Notes: a model not told the origin generated them from the sequence alone. A DNA stretch of 64,000 nucleotides from Melastoma dodecandrum (GCA_029817715.1 JARUPY010000471.1:2666001-2730000), one strand, 5' to 3'; numbered from the stretch's first letter, positions 1 to 13,105 are shown. Translations and numbers: made by a program.

Positions 1-3000
1 TAGCGTGGTCAATGTTTACCCCTATTTCAGGAGGAACATCCTGTCAGAGAACAGCGGCAGCGGTGGAGGAGTGACCACGCTCGGGCTCGCAAAGGCGTTG
101 GTACTATCAACGTGGAGGGACATCCTGTGGACGGGCTTGTTCGCTCTCATTTATGTGCTGGCTTCCTACGTCGGACCATACCTCATTGACACCTTCGTCC
201 AGTACCTTAATGGCAGTATGGAATTCGATGGGGAGGGCTATGTTCTGATCTCGGCATTCTTGACGGCAAAGCTCTTTGATAGCCTTGCACAGAGGCAATG
301 GATGTTTAGGATGCAGCTCGCGGGAATTAGGATGAGATCCCTCTTGGTTTCTGTGATCTACGATAAAGGGTTGTCCCTGTCGTGCCGCTCGAGGCAAGCC
401 CACACTAGTGGCGAGATCATCAATTTCGTCGCCGTCGATGCCGAAAGGGTTGGTACTTTTAGTTGGTACATGCACGAGCCCTGGTTGGTGTTGCTGCAGG
501 TCATGTTGGCGATGTTCATTCTGTACAAGGACCTCGGTCCAGCGGCCATTTCTGCCCTCATAGCGACTGTACTCGTGATGTTGCTGAATGTGCCCCTGGG
601 AAAGTGGCTCGAGAAATCCCAGGATAAGTTGATGGAATCGAAGGACAAGAGAATGAAGGCGACCTCTGAGATTCTTCGGAACATGCGTATACTCAAGCTT
701 CAAGGGTGGGAAATGAAGTTCCTGTCTAAGATCAAGGAGTTGAGGAATTCCGAAGAAGGTTGGCTAAAGAAATACGTCTACACTCAGGCGTTGACGTCGT
801 TCGTCTTCTGGGGTGCCCCGACTTTCGTCGCGGTGGCCACATTCAGCTCCTGCATGGTCATGGGTATTCCCTTGTCCTCGGGGAAGATCTTATCTGCCCT
901 CGCAACGTTTAAGATCCTGCAGGAGCCTATATACAGTCTACCCGACGTAATTTCCACGATCGCACAGACAAAGGTTTCTCTAGACCGGATTTCAGCCTTC
1001 CTCCGGTTGGACAACCTGCAGAATGACATGGTGGAAAGGATTCCTTCAGGAATGAGTAACGTCGCGATTGAGATAACCGACGGGAACTTCTCCTGGGATT
1101 CTTCAGCCACCGAACCGACGTTAAAGGACTTAAATCTTAAGGTTGAAAAGGGAATGAAGGTTGCTGTCTGCGGGATGGTCGGATCGGGGAAATCAAGCCT
1201 GCTTTCCTGTATCCTGGGAGAGCTATCGAAAATCACTGGGACGCTCAGGCTGTGTGGAACGAAAGCCTACGTGGCGCAATCTCCATGGATACAAAGCGGC
1301 AAGATCGAGGACAACATTCTGTTCGGTTTGCCAATGGATAGAGAGAAGTATGAGAGGATTCTCGAAGCTTGCTGTCTGAAGAAGGACCTGGAAATCCTTC
1401 CGTTCGGTGATCAGACTATGATCGGCGAAAGAGGAATCAATCTGAGTGGCGGTCAGAAACAAAGAGTACAGATTGCACGTGCTCTCTATCAAGACGCAGA
1501 CATTTATCTCTTCGATGATCCTTTCAGTGCAGTCGATGCTCATACCGGAAGTCACCTGTACAAGGTAATCCGATTCTGCAGCTATGTTCTCGAGCATGTT
1601 GTACATAATGCCATAAGGATCTACTTTTCCATATTTTACAGGAATGCTTGCTCGGGTTCTTGAGTTCAAAGACGGTGATCTATGTTACTCATCAAGTAGA
1701 GTTCCTGCCCACAGCTGATCTCATTCTAGTCATGAAAGGTGGAAGGATAACGGAAGCGGGAAAGTACATTGAGATCCTCCGAGAAGGTTCAGACTTCAAG
1801 GAACTCGTTGATGCGCACAGGTTGGCCTTGTCGGGGCTTGAATCGGAAAGATCGAACGATGAGTCCGCTTCTGGTGACAAGGATGTGGACAAGGATAAAA
1901 AAACCAAGGCGAAGGAGAGCAAAGGAAACGCTGCTGCGGAAGGCGGGAAAGGGCAGCTTGTTCAAGAAGAGGAGCGAGAGAAAGGTAAAGTCGGGTTTCC
2001 TGTTTACTGGAAGTACATCACGACGGCATATGGAGGTGCTATCGTTCCTTTCATCCTGCTCGCACAAGTCTTGTTCCAGCTCCTTCAGATTGCAAGCAAT
2101 TATTGGATGGCGTGGGCGACTCCGGTGTCAGAGGGCATGGAACCTGCAGTCCCGGAATCTACTCTCATTCTTGTGTACATAGCCATGGCTTCTGGGAGCG
2201 CATTGTGTGTTCTCATCCGAGCTTTACTTCTGGCAACTGCTGGTTACAAGACTGCCACGATACTTTTCAACAAGTTGCATCACGCCATCTTTCGTGCCCC
2301 GATGTCATTCTTTGATTCCACTCCAAGTGGACGAATTCTTAACAGGGTGAGTTGTCCCATGAGAGGCTATTGAAGGCCACTGTTTCGGCGTTGAATTAAT
2401 TTTATGTTGCGATGCTTTTTCAGGCCTCGACAGACCAAAGTGCTGTGGATACGAGCATTCAGTACCGTATTGCGACGTCTACATTCTCGCTCATCCAGCT
2501 CTTCGGTGCAGTGGCCGTGGTTTCTCAAGTAGCTTGGCAAGTTTTCATTTGTTTTGTGCCCGTAGTTGCAATCTCTATCTGGTATCAGGTGCCTACGATA
2601 CCCCTTCTCTCGAGACATTCCTCAAGTTGTCGATGTGTGCTGAATTGTGGCAAAAACCTCCACCGATATCGTTTTTTTCACATAAAGCATGTGTTTGCAG
2701 CGGTACTATATTCCATCTGCAAGGGAGCTAGCGAGATTAGGTGGCGTGACCAAAGCTCCTGTAATACAGCATTTTTCTGAGACAATATCAGGATCGACTA
2801 CAATAAGGAGCTTTGATCAAGAAGGGAGATTCAGGAACACAAACATGGAGCTCTCGGACGCATATGCTCGGCCAAAGTTCCACTCCGCTGCGGCCATGGA
2901 ATGGCTTTCCTTCCGCTTGGACGTGCTGTCTTCTCTCACCTTCGCGATGTCATTGATCTTCTTGATATCTATCCCCAAAGGATTGATCAATCCAGGCACG

Positions 3001-4248
3001 TAATTTCACATCTTACGGTTTTTCTACACGGTTTAACATCGGAAAACACTCAACATTCCTCGTCCTTTTTTCCAGCTATTGCGGGTCTGGCGGTGACATA
3101 CGGGCTCAACTTGAACTGGCTGCAAACATGGGTCATCTGGAATATCTGCAGTATGGAGAATACCATCATCTCCGTTGAGAGGATACAACAATACACTGCG
3201 ATCGAGAGCGAGCCCCCTCTGGTGATCGAGGATAACCGTCCTCCCCAATCTTGGCCATCGTGTGGAGAAATAAGCCTACGTGATTTGCAGGTTATGTGGA
3301 TCTCCAATCATATTCGCGTCATTGCGAGGGCTATAGAAGTTTGATAATTAAATGGTTCTGAATGTAGGTACGGTACGCTCCACAACTCCCGCTCGTGTTG
3401 CGAGGCATTTCATGCACTTTCCTTGGAGGGGCAAAGACCGGGGTTGTTGGGAGAACAGGAAGCGGCAAATCCACTATGATACAGACCCTTTTCCGTATCG
3501 TGGACCCTTGCGAAGGACAGATAACAATTGACGGCATCGACATCTGCACGATCGGGTTGCACGATCTGAGGTCTAGATTAAGCATAATCCCTCAGGAACC
3601 GACAATGTTCGAGGGGACTATTAGAAGCAACCTTGACCCGCTCGAAGAATACACTGAAGAACAGATCTGGGATGTAAGTCGAACTCCGTAGGATCATGCA
3701 ATTTTTTGTGTCCGACTCAATAGTAACTGAATAAGTCTGCATAATGCTCGCAGGCGCTTGATAAATGCCAGCTTGGGGATGAAGTGAGGAAGAAGGAAGG
3801 GAAGCTTGATTCGACTGGTCGACATTCCAAACGCACCCCATCAACAGCATCTTTACTATTTTTGGAAGAGTATCTTTTAACTGATGTCGTTACTGGTTTG
3901 CTCGCAGTTATCGAGAACGGAGAGAACTGGAGCATGGGACAGCGGCAGCTCGTGTGCCTGGGCCGAGTCCTCCTCAAGAAGAGCAAAGTCTTAGTCCTAG
4001 ATGAGGCAACGGCGTCCGTGGACACGGCCACGGACAACCTGATCCAGCAGACCTTAAGGCAGCACTTCTCTGAATGTACAGTAATCACAATAGCCCACCG
4101 AATCACCTCGGTTGTGGACAGCGACATGGTACTCCTCCTGGACAACGGGCTCGTATCGGAGTGCGATTCGCCGAAAAGGTTGTTGGAGGACAGGTCGTCG
4201 TCCTTCGCCCAACTCGTGGAGGAGTACACGATGAGATCGGAGTTATGA
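1..4248 (+). CDS. ABCC3: ABCC3-like ABC transporter, copy 1 (5' end outside window)
   Basis: Full-size ABCC (MRP) transporter, expected to pump glutathione or other conjugates across a membrane, usually the tonoplast (family knowledge). Exons by splice sites and frame: <1-1564, 1642-2346, 2424-2588, 2701-2995, 3076-3290, 3368-3673, 3754-3817, 3908-4248 (TGA). The reading frame starts at base 2. By alignment to copy 2 about 275 N-terminal residues (TMD0 and part of L0) lie outside the window. NBD1 has Walker [10 protein letters not shown], signature LSGGQKQR and [10 protein letters not shown], with Asp in place of the catalytic Glu as is usual in ABCC NBD1. NBD2 has [15 protein letters not shown] and [11 protein letters not shown], then an AHR H-loop. 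The exon 4 donor is GC (2996-2997); only that choice keeps the frame. No stop or frameshift is seen in what is present. It is nearly identical to copy 2, with about 12 residue changes in the first 520. Family is certain; the exact orthologue is less so. Confidence 0.93.
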
Positions 4249-4439
4249 AATATAATTTTATTGATCAAACAATGTTTTACCCATCTGTAGTAACAATCTG
4301 GACGAAACCTACTTGGGAGGCTTATCTCCGCCATTGAGTTAAAGTTAGTCTGGAAACTCCCGAAAGGGGAAAGAATACGGCTCAATAATTTCATTTTTAT
4401 TTTTTCCTCTTCAATTCATCAAATCGTGATCGATCGGCT
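4249..4439 (+). other. 3' flank of copy 1, duplicated after copy 2
   Basis: This is the likely 3' UTR and downstream flank. It matches 44267-44460 after copy 2 with scattered substitutions; the copy-2 version carries the inserted fold-back MULE. Similarity stops near 4440, where a TTAGTAA-rich element end begins, so this marks the left edge of the foreign block. Confidence 0.7.
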
Positions 4440-4479
4440 AACGTTACGTGCACATAACCGTTACGTTGTTTACTAAAAT

Positions 4480-5155
4480 CGTCTTTTCTTTTAGTAAATT
4501 TTACTAAAAATCGACGATTTTAAGTAAAATCATTAGTAAACTGTTGTTAAAATTTCAAAACGTTACTAATTTTTCGCTATTAGAGATTTCAGAAAGTTAC
4601 TAAACTACGTTTTGTAAATCGGAAGACAAATTTATTAAAAAGTTTAGTTACCGGTTACTAATGATATCGGTGATTTCCGCTTTTTTTTAGTAACCGTTAC
4701 TAAAATTTCACTGTTCAAGTTTAGTAAACAGTTACTAAACTTTTTAGTAAATTTGACCTTCAATCGTAGTTTAGTAACTTTTCGAAATTTCAAACAGTGA
4801 AAAATTTGTAATGTTTTTCAAACTTTTTTAGTAAAATTTCTATTTTCAGTAATTTTCTCGGTTATCTGTCGAACGATTTTAGTAATGCTTTACTAATTTT
4901 ATAAGCAAAATTAGTAAATTCCTGTGTAACATAGTAAAATCGTTAGTAAATTACTAAATATTCTTTTTTTTTCGTAATCGTTTACTAATTTTTGAGCGAA
5001 ATGTGCTGAAAATTTAGTAATCAATTACAAAACTTTTTAGTAATTTACTAAACAGAACAATACATTCCGAACATAAAACCGGACCTATTTTAAGTGTGAA
5101 ATTACCATTTTACCCCTGCGGTAAAATTACTAAATCGTTTCCCAATTTCTAGTTG
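4480..5155 (+). repeat. Left terminal arm, dense TTAGTAA/TTACTAA motif
   Basis: AT-rich sequence in which the heptamer TTAGTAA or its complement TTACTAA, or one-base variants, recurs every 20-40 bases in both orientations. The inner 170 bp (4986-5155) pairs with 13398-13567. Subterminal motif clusters of this kind often serve as transposase binding sites; that role is inferred here. Confidence 0.7.
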
Positions 5156-5339
5156 TAATGTTGTGTTCCTTTTGCCGACAACGTCGTCACGGTCCCCACC
5201 CCTCCGATCGTCCGATCGTCCCCTACGTCGTCTCTGTCGTCCCCCCGGTTCAACGCTGCGATCGTCCCCTCCGGATAGCTTCAGGACTTCAGTTGCGATT
5301 CCCTTCTCGATCTTCGTCTTCGTTTTCTTTTCGTCGTCC

Positions 5340-5585
5340 GACCTGGCAAACCCTAATCCGGGTTTCCCCCTTGTCGTTCTTCGTCTTGCTTTTTCCTTTC
5401 GCCGTCATAGAAGCCAAACCCTAATCCGTGTTTCACCCTTGTCATTCGTCGTGTTCATTTGCCTTTTGCGAAATGTACCCAAACCCTAATCCGTCTTCCC
5501 CCCTTGTGGTTCGTTGACTTCATTTTTCTTCGCCGTCTTACAACCCGAAAGCGTTATCCGTGTTTCCCCCTTGCGGTCAGTCGTT
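5340..5585 (+). repeat. About 65-70-bp tandem repeat with telo-box motifs
   Basis: Four imperfect units of the pattern AAACCCTAATCC, then a T/C-rich TTTCCCCCTTGT stretch, then CGTC-rich DNA. The telo-box AAACCCTAA occurs at 5348-5356, 5416-5424 and 5481-5489; the fourth unit has lost it. The array lies upstream of the + strand relic gene. Telo-boxes are known in plant promoters and 5' UTRs, so this may be its old promoter or leader. A second, shorter pair of about 37-bp repeats follows at 5718-5790. Confidence 0.65.
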
Positions 5586-5900
5586 TTTGCTTTAGGGGGT
5601 CAGTTGGGTCGGTGGTCAGTTGGTCCATGTTGGTTTAGGTTTATAGGTTAGATCGCAGACTCTCGGTGCATGTTTCTGGGTAGATCGCAGATTGTAGGTG
5701 TATGGTTCTGGGTTTGTGTCAATTTTATGGTTTTGGGTTTCTATAGATTATAGTGTCAATGTTATGGTTTTGGGTTTCTGCAGATTGTAGTTGAAGGGTT
5801 GGTAATGGTTATATCGCAACCGATAGTTTAGGTTTGGCTAGATCGCAGCTGATAGTTTGCTATTGGGTTTACGGTAAATAGTTTTGTGATATATGCAGAG

Positions 5901-8900
5901 ATGGATGGAGTAGACATTGAAGGAGCAGAGATTGATCGAGCAGAGATTGAAGCTGGTGAAACCAACATTAGTGGCGGCAATACAAATACCCCTGATACAT
6001 CGAAAAAGAAAAAGGGGAAGCCTTTGCGTGTTGCCCCGGTAAAGTCCATAATGAACTTTGTTGGACGCTTTTAGTAATTGTCATTTATGGATTGAGCTTT
6101 TATTTGTAGTATTGTTACAGGACTACCTGTATACCCGCTGTAGTCCGAAGAAGTTATTATCAGTCTTGAACACGTTCAACGAGGCTAAGAGATTCGCCCT
6201 AGCAGAACTCGGATTTGATGGCCTGCTTCATCTCTCGAGTAAGCATGTAAATCACACTGTCATCAAGCTGTGCTTAAGGACGTTCAATCCAGTTAAGAGG
6301 GTGATGAACATCGATGGACTCGAACAACCATTGCTCTCTTCTGATGTGGAAGCCATACTCGGGATACCTAATAGCAAAGTGGGAGTCCCATTTAGCGGAC
6401 ATATGGAGACAATAAGGGATGAGCTAAAGGAGCACATAAAGAGAGGGAAAATATCTATAAAGTCAGTAACGAATCAGCTCCTTTCCAGAGATGTTCCGAA
6501 CGAGTTATGGAGAGTTGAGGCAATCATTTTCATCATAGGCAGCTACTTGTGCCCAACTACTGCCTTTGATATCGACAAAGACTAGGGGTGAGCATTCGGA
6601 CCGGACTCGGATATCCGAGTCCGAAATTCACTCAAGTCCGAACTTTCGAATTCTTTTTTTTTAAGTCCGAGTCCAAGTCCGATTTTATATAATTCCGAAC
6701 TTCCGAGTCCGAAATTAATTCGGACTCGGAATTCGGATAATCCGAAATTTCCGAACTTCGGATTGTGAATAAGTGCTAGACATTTTGAATTGGAAAAAGA
6801 ATACCTTCCAACCACATCCAACAAAAAGATGCAACACATTTTGTAATTTGGTCCTTTAATTGTTTTATTGTTTTCAATCAAGTCCTCTTTTTCTATTACT
6901 CCTTTGTTGTGTCGGGTTTGGACAGGCTCAGGTTGTATAAATTTCGGATATTCGGATATCCGAAATATTTTTTTAAAATTCCAAGTCCGAGTCCGTTTCC
7001 GAAATTTCATTTCAAATATATCCGAATCCGAGTCCGAAATTATAAATTTCCGAATCCGAGTCCGAAAAAAAATTTGGATATCGGACTCGGATATCGGAAA
7101 TCGGATATTTTGCTCACCCCTAACAAAGACTATCTTCTTACCACGCGGGATGTGTCGACAATACGAAAATTTGACTGGGCTACTCATGTTCTTGATAGTT
7201 TATGTACGCATGTCAAGACATATAAAAAACATGAATCGAAGTACATAGACGGCTGTGTGCATCTTCTTCCGGTGAGTGTTTTTACTGTCCTCTTGGTTAA
7301 TAATATTGAATGATTCATATTATTACATTCTGCCTGGGTTGTTCTTGTGTATGTTGTAGTTATTCTACGTTTGTAAAAGTGCAAAGGGTGGCGGTAATTT
7401 ATCAAAGAGCAATCGGAACATACAACTGTGTTGAGAGTGGGATGACGATCGACTGAGATCTTTTTTCAAAGCCACAAGTGTGGATGTTGCGGATATTGTA
7501 GGTGTGGTCCATGATGTGATGCACATGGAATGTATTGGAATGGTACTACATAATTTATTGTTCTTACATCCATTAACAGGATGTCGGAGAATTCGAGAGT
7601 ATTCCAAAGGAAGAAGAAGAGTGTGCGAACGAGTCAAGCCAGATTCAAATGGTTATACGTCGGTTGAAGGTAACTTATCATCACATAGGTTACCAATTTT
7701 AGAATTTTAAGACATTCATGCATGAACAGACTATGGAATTTTCGATAAAAAGAATTCAAGCCAGCAATGAACACATACTACGTAAGTTGTCCTTGATTCT
7801 CACCAAAGTCCGAAGAGTGAGAGGTGATTAAGGCATTCCGATGAAGAAACCCGACTGTGGAGAAATCCAGGCAAATGATGCTAATGAAGGTGATGTGGAT
7901 CATGGTGAGGATGGAGTCAAAGAGTCTGTTGATCCAGTGAGAGAGGCTGGCCATGTCCAGCAGTCTGCAGACTCTCCAACTTGCGAACCAGTTCAGCCGG
8001 ACGTGGGTGTTAGTGAACCCGTGTGTGAGGTGTGTTCCACCATGATTTCTGAAAGAAGCTTAATGTCGTACTACCCTACTGCAGCAGCACAGCCACTTCC
8101 TGAGGGTTCGGATGAGTATTCGGATCCTCGTGAGGTACAACTGGCTCGAGCCCTTAACAAGATTGGCGCATTCGTCGGCACGACAGTTGGTCATGGAGGA
8201 AATGTGGAGAGTGAACCTGAGTTTGAAATGACAAAGTCTGAGGAAGGCATTAAGTCTTTATTCATGCAGGATAAAGGGAAGGAGAAGATTGGAGAAGGAG
8301 CTGCAGTTGGACAACAAGAGGATGTGAAGGCCTCTGACAAAGGAAAACAGGGGATTGAAGTAGAAGATGCAGATGGTAGTCAAGAGGACGTTGTTCCCAA
8401 AGGAAGGAGGCTATCGCCACAGTAATCAGGAAGAAGAAGGTGGCAGAAGAAACAAATATTCAGATAAAGGTGACGCGAAATGCTGAGTTATTTGTCTTAT
8501 CGAAATAGTTGGTTTAATAATTGTCTTATTATGAAATGCAACAGGAAAGTGGATCGTCTATTACAAATGTGTTCAACAGAAGGCATACTCGTTGTACTGC
8601 CGAGAGGAAGCCATCCACATTCAAGAGCTCCCCATTCGTACCACCACAGCCAGTAACGCGAACAAGGAAGCGTGGTCATGAAAACATACCTGAGGTATAA
8701 CATGAAGCGACGTTGAAGAGCATTACGTAGTGGTTGTTGATCTGCGGTAGTTTGTTTTTTCGTATGTAGGCACTTCAAAAAAATCATTCCAGTCGATTTC
8801 CCCTTAAGTGAGCTGAAAACGTTTACAGCGGCTCAGTAGAATATCTTAAAGTATGCCTGGAATGAGGACCTGGATCATAGGTTAGTGTCACATTCCTGGT

Positions 8901-10358
8901 TGTTGTATTGGAATTTTATCCCTTAAGTTGACCATTAATGTATGTAACTTTGTTTAAATCTTGATTGTGCAGTGAATGTCTTTGTGTCACCGAATCTGTC
9001 CATGTTAATAGGCATGCTATGTTGTCTCTCAGACCTGATAGATGGATTAACAATGATGTAAGAATTTCTTTCAACTCACATTAGGCATATACCTTAACAC
9101 ATGTCATTATTTATATGTGATACCATAATGCATATCATAGACTTTCATACCATGATACTACGGACCAGTGTGGATTCAGATAAGAAAAGGATATGGTACC
9201 TCACAAGTTGGATAGGGGTTGGTCTCATTTGCATCAAATATTAATTTGTAAATCTATTTTTATATTTTACTAATCAAACAAACAACTACCAGAATCAGGC
9301 TGCAAACCAGTATAGTGAAGCCAAAATGCCCTTCATCACAAAAGCTGATGCGGCTTCTCTATATTCTCACTATAAGTCCCACATCGGGAAGAATCATGAA
9401 GTGCAGCAGGTAAGTAATCCCTCATGCCCCATTACTAACCATATTACTAATTTTCCGTTCAAAATTACTTTTTGGTTACGGATAACTGGTTAAGGTTTTA
9501 GTAAAAACTACCGTAATGACTGCAGATTTTAATTTCGGTATGCGTTGCGGAGTCACATTGGGTATTGCAAATAATATCATTCCGGACAGCCCATGTGATC
9601 ATAATGGACGCACTTCACGACTCACTGAGCAACTTCCAAGGGAGGGTAGACCTTCATCGCCGTGTTGTGAAGCTGGAGAGCGTGATAATGAAAGAGAATA
9701 AAGTGAAGTCCAAGGCTAAAAGTTATGAAATACTCGACATCTGTTCATGGAGCATTACATACTCGGCAAATGTACCACACCAGTTGGACGCAGGAAATTT
9801 GTACATTCAATTTGGATTACCTGTTTCTTGCAGAATGACACAATACTTACCATGATCCTCGTATGTACTCGTTGTATGTAGGAACGAATGTGAAATATAT
9901 GTCATGAAGTTCATGTCTTTGCCTGAACCCCCAGAAGGGGCTGAGAAAGTGGTATGGAACTACCTTCGTCTAGCTACATACCTGATAGTTATGAAGTGAT
10001 GGTTTAAGTCTGATTGGTAGTGTAGTCGTTGTGGTACCTGGAAGTGGAAACTGGACATTCTCGACATTGAGTAGTTTGGCTGGCCGTAATCCCTGACTGC
10101 TTGTTAGTTCTAATTGATGTTGTTATGTTGACTTTGAGGAAACTGGACATTCTGGACTTCATGCCGTTAACTAGAATCGCTGCTTTTCAGATTGTAGGTG
10201 ATGTTGACAAGTTGAAGCTGGTGATAAGTCTTATCAAATGGTATGGGAATTACATTAGGAAAATTATACTGCAGAAGGTCAAGGATGATGACAAGACCAA
10301 GAGGAAGCGAATGGAGGACAATGATTCAACTACGTCTGTCCCTGCAAATCGCGCGTGA
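5901..10358 (+). pseudogene. Ulp1-like / plant-mobile-domain-type gene carried by the MULE (degenerate)
   Basis: Pieces of a multi-exon gene of the kind hitchhiking in Ulp1-carrying MULEs. Likely exons: 5901-6038 (acidic N-terminus ending in a Lys-rich run, donor after CCCCG), then 6121-6582 joined to 7131-7271 once the nested hAT MITE is taken out; the frame runs on exactly across it. After 7271 the frame is broken by stops. An open stretch at 7841-8425 is low-complexity and acidic. Near 8995-9057 an LRPDRWINND segment resembles the start of a C48 (Ulp1) protease domain, and the 9565-9700 open frame is compatible with its later part, but I cannot point to an intact His-Asp-Cys triad. The function would be SUMO-type deconjugation if intact; this copy looks dead. 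The Ulp1 assignment is by resemblance only. Confidence 0.5.
6583..7122. mobile_element. hAT-type MITE, 540 bp, with 8-bp target duplication
   Basis: Terminal inverted repeats TAGGGGTGAGCA at the left and TGCTCACCCCTA at the right, with perfect 8-bp direct repeats ACAAAGAC at 6575-6582 and 7123-7130. These are hAT hallmarks. Subterminal regions are packed with CCGAGTCCGA and its inverse, as in Ac/Ds-like non-autonomous elements. It has no coding capacity of its own. It splits an open frame of the surrounding MULE gene, so it arrived after the MULE. Confidence 0.93.
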
Positions 10359-10911
10359 TTACCATCTTTTTCATCGCGAAATGTAAAGATCCATTTTGGG
10401 AAATTCTGCATACGTGACTGCAAGCTGCTGATGCATGTACAAAGGTCCTTTTTTGGCTAACCTATCTATGGTACTTGTGGGGTTATTGAAAGTGGTGGAG
10501 TTAGTTGGTGGAAATGTATGGTGGTAGTTATGTAAGATTTGTCAAGAGGCTGCAGTTTGCCTGCACTGCCTGGACAGTTAACCAGTCTGTAATGTACAGT
10601 TTACCACGCAATTGTAAATATTAGCATTACAGACTTGTTGACACTCTGTTGTTTTAAGGATACACATTTAGCTGTCCATAAACGGAGTTATCCTCGTAAA
10701 TTACATTATCATGCGTGTCCGAAGTACTTTCGTTGCAAGTGTTGCCTACCTTTCTACAGTCCACAATAGACTGATCATGCTGTTGGGTGCTGCCGAAATT
10801 TCGTGTCGCCTCGTAACCGAAATTAACATTAACACGATCCTCATCCTTTGTCTTAAACTCCTCTGTTCCGCAACTTTTCTCCAGCTCCGCTGTCAACTTT
10901 TTAACTGTTTT

Positions 10912-13105
10912 CTACAGTTCACGAAATGATTCATCCGTCTTCCCGGCCAAAAAGCACATACGTCTGCAAGCTGCCATGAGAATACCCTGGCGTAGATCTG
11001 CAACATCCACCGAATATTCGTGGCTGGTAAATCCTTCAGAGTAAATACATTTTGCTGACCTTGTCCACCTTTTCTTGAAAAGATGAATTGGTATGGTCAT
11101 GAATCCTTCTACTTTCGCTACGTGGAATATATGAGAACACAGAAATCCAAAGGTTTCGATATGTAAGCAGCTGCAACTAAGTTGGATTGCAGTCTTTAAA
11201 GATGATACTTGCACGCACCTATGCTCACCGTCGTAACATGAAAGTGTGTAAACCCTCGCGATGTTCCCGTAGAGTAGATTTTCGACGTAAAATCTCGATT
11301 CCTTTTGTATCTCAGTTTGAACCTTACGAAACAAGGTGATGGTGTACACGCGACGTGGATTCTCCTCAAGTCGACGCAACATCGTAATTGGCCTAAACGC
11401 CTTCTGCGATGAGTTGAAGTCCTGCCCATATTCCTTGTGACGAAGATTAACTACTGCACGCTCAAAGTTATGCACAAAATCATGGAGCTTGTTTTTCGCA
11501 TTCACATGTCCCTTCTTAAACCGATGCATTCGTTCGCAATGTTGAGTGCTTCTAAGCTCAGCCCAAAAATGACCATGTAAATACGTTTGCCACCACATAT
11601 GTCTGCATGCATAAATCTGTTGCAGCCATCTAATGCTTACCGATCCTGTATGTGTCATCAAAGTCGACCACTCCTCTTCAACTTCTTCAGATGGTCTACT
11701 GTTGTACATGAAGGACGATATACGGGCTCGTAATCCCGGATCTTGTACGCGACGCGCAATGTTCCGGCTGAAATGCCATAGACATAACCTGTATCTTGCA
11801 GATGGCTAGACTTCTCTCACAGATGCAATCATCGCTCGGTCGGCATTCGTGGCAACGCTAATCGGATGTTTCCCTCCCATTACCTGCGTATGAGTATGCA
11901 GGAGCCAAGTGTAGTCATTAATTGTTTCAGAAGTCATCAAGGCAGCACCAATACAGTAGTTTGACGATGATTATTAACTCCCATAATGATGACCATTTGC
12001 ATTCCATACTTATTTGTCTTGAACGTAGAGTCTAGAGCTATAACATCGCCGAAAGCCTGGTAATCAGCTATGGATGTACTATCGGCCTAATATATGCGAG
12101 TGACTTGGTCTTTTTCAACAAAAGTTTTAAAGGTCATACCAGTCTCACTACTCTTCCTAGAAAGGAGGTAAGCAATGGCGGAATCACAACTACCTTTATC
12201 CCCAGCTGACTCTTCATTCAGCTTTCTGTTATTGAGGTCCTTCATCAGGAAACCAACATGTGAGTGTCCACCGGATACGTGTACAAGTAGTCGCATAATA
12301 TCACACTACCTAAATCCAACATCGAGCATTCGGCGGACAAATGTCATATCTTGGTCGGAAATTTTTCGCCTTTCTCGCATGAAATATGACAAACCATTAC
12401 TCATCATTTCATGATTGTGTTCCAATTTAACAGCAACCAAATTCCATTGTCCATTAATCTCGACTCTAGCTTTGAAGAAACAACTGCAACCTGTCTTCAC
12501 AAACGTCCTAACCCGATTATTTTCCGTCAAGACATGGGAATCAGAACATTCACCTTCCCTTGAGCAAACCCACTTTCTCATAACGCATTCACCGTTTCGA
12601 AGCTTTTGACGATCTCTTCTCCTAACTGAAAAGCCATGTACTGTCGCATACATTTTAATGAACTCTTCGACTTCTTCAGAAGTACCAAATGACATACTCA
12701 ACAACTGCTCGTCATTCATGTCCATTAGTATATTGAAGAAGTCATTCGTATCCTGCTCACCTACAATCACATACATCATGTCACGCTGGACATATTTCGT
12801 AGCAGAATAGGCGGCAAATAGATGGAAAAAGTGAGGACACGGAACCTCACCAAATCGTGGATGCTGCTGGTTGAAGACAATATCCATTTGTTCGAAGAAC
12901 ATAGGACAGAGATGGTATCCCGTAATGCCAAGATCGTAATGGCAAAAAACTTCTGCTTCCACAGAATATAATGGGCAAACGATTCTGCTTGATCAGAATG
13001 TACCTGGTTTGCGAGGCTTTCTTCCACCAGAGAAGACTGCCTTCTGCTTTTTGGTCTGTCCAGTCCGGCATTCACTGTGGTTCCGGGAGAAGGGTTATCG
13101 GACAT
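10912..13105 (-). pseudogene. FAR1/FHY3-type MULE transposase (frameshifted relic)
   Basis: Reading leftward from 13105, fragments in several frames line up with a FAR1-related MULE transposase. The 12306-12962 part holds the FAR1 DNA-binding domain (EEVEEFIKMYATVHGFSVRR, then Cys/His positions ending in LEHNHEM). Around 11950-12050 the MULE catalytic region is recognisable (ALDSTFKTNKYGM, containing the first Asp of the DDE set), followed by stops. The 10912-11709 part carries the C-terminal end with a SWIM zinc finger (CSC, then CSH, about 11110-11185) and the KKRWTRSAK tail motif. The intact protein would bind element ends and cut DNA. Several frame changes and internal stops make this copy non-functional. 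Known host proteins FAR1/FHY3 derive from this family, but the TIRs around it argue for a transposon copy. Confidence 0.8.

Noticed and set aside
107..703. Antisense ORFs over the ABCC exons
   Set aside because: They are mirror frames of strongly conserved coding sequence with no protein features of their own.
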